A stretch of 64,000 nucleotides of DNA, taken from contig DVIV01000023.1 in NCBI GenBank assembly GCA_018710985.1, positions 1 through 64,000 on the forward strand, given 5' to 3'. The DNA is from Candidatus Limiplasma pullicola. GTDB taxonomy: Bacteria > Bacillota > Clostridia > Christensenellales > Aristaeellaceae. How positions within the stretch are numbered: the first letter of the stretch is position 1; every line of letters begins with the position of its first letter. Made by a program: the position numbers and the translations under genes. Shown here in pieces: positions 62,250-64,000 of this stretch. A model generated the notes under the pieces. The model saw only the letters and a program-made list of their open reading frames with translations, ran no database searches and was not told the origin of the DNA.

Positions 62250-63167
62250 TTACTCACCACCATAATAGACCCATTTGCCGCAGATGCGGGAGAGGATCTG
62301 AGTCAAAACGAGCAAAACCACAAACATGACCCATGCGATGGCACAGGCGCCGCCCATGTTGCGGAAGGAGAAGGCCTCCCGGTACATGTAAAAGATATAA
62401 AACAGGGTGCTGTTGTTGGGGCCGCCGTTGGTGATGGAATAGGCCGGAACAAAGCACTGAATGGCGGTGACGAAGCTGACGATGCCACAGAACATTGTAG
62501 AGGGGCTGATCATCGGCAGGGTGATGAAAGCCAGCTTGTGAAGGCTGTTGCCCCCATCCACGTCCATGGCTTCATAGAGCTCCTGCGGCACATCCTGCAG
62601 GCCGGCCAGGAAAACGATCATCGTCGTTCCGCAGCCCCACATCCACATCAGCACCATCGTGGGCAGCGAGGATTCCACGCTGTAAAACCATTTGGTCTGC
62701 GGGACGATCCCCATGGCCTTAAGCGTATTGTTAATGACCCCCAGAGACGGGTCACACAGCCATTTCCAGATCAGGCAGCTGGCAATCATGGGAATAACCG
62801 CGGGAAGAAAGACGGAGAAGCGGAAAAAGCCCCGGCCGCGCTTCATGGAGTGAATCAGCAGCGCCATGGCAAGGGAAAACAGAAGGTAAACCGGGGTTCC
62901 CAGCAGCGCATACTTGGCTGTGGCGGCGACGGCTTTGGGGAAGAAGATATCGGAACCGTCAAAGAGACGGCGATAGTTGGCCAGACCGACGAAGACGGGC
63001 TGGGTGATGCCGTCAAAGCTGGTAAAGCTGTAGTAGAGGCTGATGAGCATGGGCCCGACTGTAAAAAGCAGAAAGCCGAGCGTGGCCGGCGCCGTGAACA
63101 GCCAGCCGGCCAGGGGATACTCCCTTGCGGCGCTAATCTTGCCTTCAGGCTGACGATGGGTTTTCAT
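62250..63167 (-). CDS. ABC oligosaccharide permease, MalF type
   Basis: A 305-residue permease. WLFTAPATLGFLLFTVGPML is the first transmembrane segment; the EAA-like loop is ELYEAMDVDGGNSLHKLAFITLP (here broken across about 195-217). Coupled to the MalG-type gene by a three-base gap. An ATPase gene is absent, as for the LplB/YtcP importer. Confidence 0.94.
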   Translation of the reverse strand: MKTHRQPEGKISAAREYPLAGWLFTAPATLGFLLFTVGPMLISLYYSFTSFDGITQPVFVGLANYRRLFDGSDIFFPKAVAATAKYALLGTPVYLLFSLAMALLIHSMKRGRGFFRFSVFLPAVIPMIASCLIWKWLCDPSLGVINNTLKAMGIVPQTKWFYSVESSLPTMVLMWMWGCGTTMIVFLAGLQDVPQELYEAMDVDGGNSLHKLAFITLPMISPSTMFCGIVSFVTAIQCFVPAYSITNGGPNNSTLFYIFYMYREAFSFRNMGGACAIAWVMFVVLLVLTQILSRICGKWVYYGGE

Positions 63168-63199
63168 AGTGGTCCACTTCCTTCATCGACCAGGATGGG

Positions 63200-63235
63200 G
63201 GAATGGGCAACGGGAGAATGCCCGTTGCCCATTCC
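63200..63235 (-). terminator. Intercistronic hairpin after the binding-protein gene
   Basis: GGAATGGGCAACGGG, a six-base loop and the exact complement form a perfect 15-bp stem between the binding-protein and MalF-type genes. No T tract follows, so it probably limits read-through or protects the upstream mRNA. Confidence 0.6.
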
Positions 63236-63256
63236 GCGCAGGAGACGAAAATCGGA

Positions 63257-64000
63257 TCATTTGAAGGTGATGAAGCCCTTCACCAGCGCATTGACCGGTG
63301 TGGCGATCTCCGTCAGGGCATCCTCAGCGGTCGCCTCGCCCAGCCATACGGAGTCGAGAGCGCTTTCGATGATGGCGTCGAGCTTGGCCCAGTCAACCAC
63401 GCAGCTTTCGGGCGCCAGACGGTAGTTGTAGGCGGTGTAGTTCACGGCGGAGTCGTGGAAGCCTGCCGTATGCGAGGTGGTTTCGGGATCGGCCCACTTG
63501 GCCAGCAGCTCGGCGTCATCATACCACGCCTGCATGATGGGCATCCACAGGCCGGAGGAGTAGAGATCTAGCGCGTTGGCGGGATCGCACAGGTACATCA
63601 TGAAATCCCAGGCCTCCTGAGGATGCTCGGTCGAGTTGAAGATGACGCAGGCGGAGGCGGTGGTTTCAAAGCAGTGCTCGCTGCCCATGTCCGGCAGGCA
63701 GGCTACGTCATAGTTGATGTCGATGGAGGAAAGGTCCAGGTTGGTCCAGGTGCCGTCGCAGATGACGGCCACCTGCTTGGACTGAAGCGCCGCCGTGACG
63801 CTCATGTTGCTGGTGGAAGAGGTCAGGGGATCGGGGGTAACGTGATAGACGTTGATAAGATCGCTGAGCTTCTGGATGGCGTCCACCGTTTTGGGATCGG
63901 TCATGTTGTAGGCGCTGCCGTCCTCGGTGAGGATGCTGCCGCCGTTCTGATAGACGAAGGAGCCCCAGGTCATGTTGTTCTTGGCGAAATCAAAGCCGTA
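63257..64000 (-). CDS. Sugar ABC solute-binding protein, C-terminal part
   Basis: The open frame runs off the right edge, so about 247 C-terminal residues are seen. NGGSILTEDGSAYNMTDPKTVDAI, VAVICDGTW and AWDFMMYLCDPANALD are usual in family 1 (MalE-like) binding proteins. It is the first gene in the operon with the MalF/MalG-type permeases and GH127, so arabino-oligosaccharide binding is likely. The N-terminus and any lipobox are outside the window. Confidence 0.92.
   Translation of the reverse strand, partial: YGFDFAKNNMTWGSFVYQNGGSILTEDGSAYNMTDPKTVDAIQKLSDLINVYHVTPDPLTSSTSNMSVTAALQSKQVAVICDGTWTNLDLSSIDINYDVACLPDMGSEHCFETTASACVIFNSTEHPQEAWDFMMYLCDPANALDLYSSGLWMPIMQAWYDDAELLAKWADPETTSHTAGFHDSAVNYTAYNYRLAPESCVVDWAKLDAIIESALDSVWLGEATAEDALTEIATPVNALVKGFITFK

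Overview
The window is a G+C-rich chromosomal segment of a carbohydrate-eating Firmicute. The conserved block yqfC-yqfD-phoH-pgpH-ybeY/cdd-era is typical of Clostridia and Bacilli, and yqfC/yqfD point to an endospore-forming lineage. A Christensenellales-like gut bacterium is my guess; the sequence alone does not prove it. Most of the rest is sugar catabolism: two LacI regulators, a MerR regulator, a three-component sensor, three ABC sugar importers, four FGGY or PfkB kinases, three aldose/ketose isomerases, two aldolases and a GH127 arabinofuranosidase.

Layout. 0.16-4.3 kb: a LacI regulator diverges from a PfkB kinase, HpcH-type aldolase and 2-hydroxyacid dehydrogenase operon. 4.3-11.9 kb (minus): a six-gene operon with two Gfo/Idh dehydrogenases, a class II aldolase, an FGGY kinase, an AraA-like isomerase and a class III aminotransferase. 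12.2-22.8 kb (plus): an LplB/YtcP-type ABC importer with its binding protein, then a PHP phosphoesterase, a GlpT-like MFS transporter, a sialate-esterase-like protein, an unrecognised 676-residue protein and a BNR/sialidase-fold protein. All three units carry the AT-rich palindrome TTATTA(N1-2)TAATAA near their promoters, so one LacI protein may control them together. 23.1-30.1 kb: the housekeeping block, with a natural YbeY-cytidine deaminase fusion. 30.2-35.1 kb: FucI-like isomerase, DUF4867, xylulokinase and their LacI regulator. 35.2-38.2 kb: an exported FAD/FMN reductase diverging from a MerR regulator through a 19-bp-spacer promoter. 38.4-43.6 kb: a duplicated DUF1294 membrane protein, a giant tandem 5'-nucleotidase and a small exported protein. 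43.6-56.8 kb: L-arabinose utilisation (araD, araA, FGGY ribulokinase, a YtfQRT/YjfF-type importer) with a lipoprotein/histidine kinase/AraC-type response regulator trio. 57.1-59.3 kb: a beta-CASP metallo-hydrolase and a low-molecular-weight phosphatase. 59.4-64 kb: a GH127 beta-L-arabinofuranosidase with its own ABC importer, cut by the right edge.

The most unusual feature is a family of about 200-bp non-coding elements made of consecutive hairpins (three full copies at 28.5, 51.4 and 56.9 kb and a diverged one at the left edge). Each full copy is bounded by a 26-28 bp direct repeat that is different at every locus and is itself a stem-loop. This looks like a small mobile element that inserts into hairpins and duplicates them. 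One copy split the yqfD-phoH junction without harming either gene, and another has a replaced hairpin whose pairing is kept.
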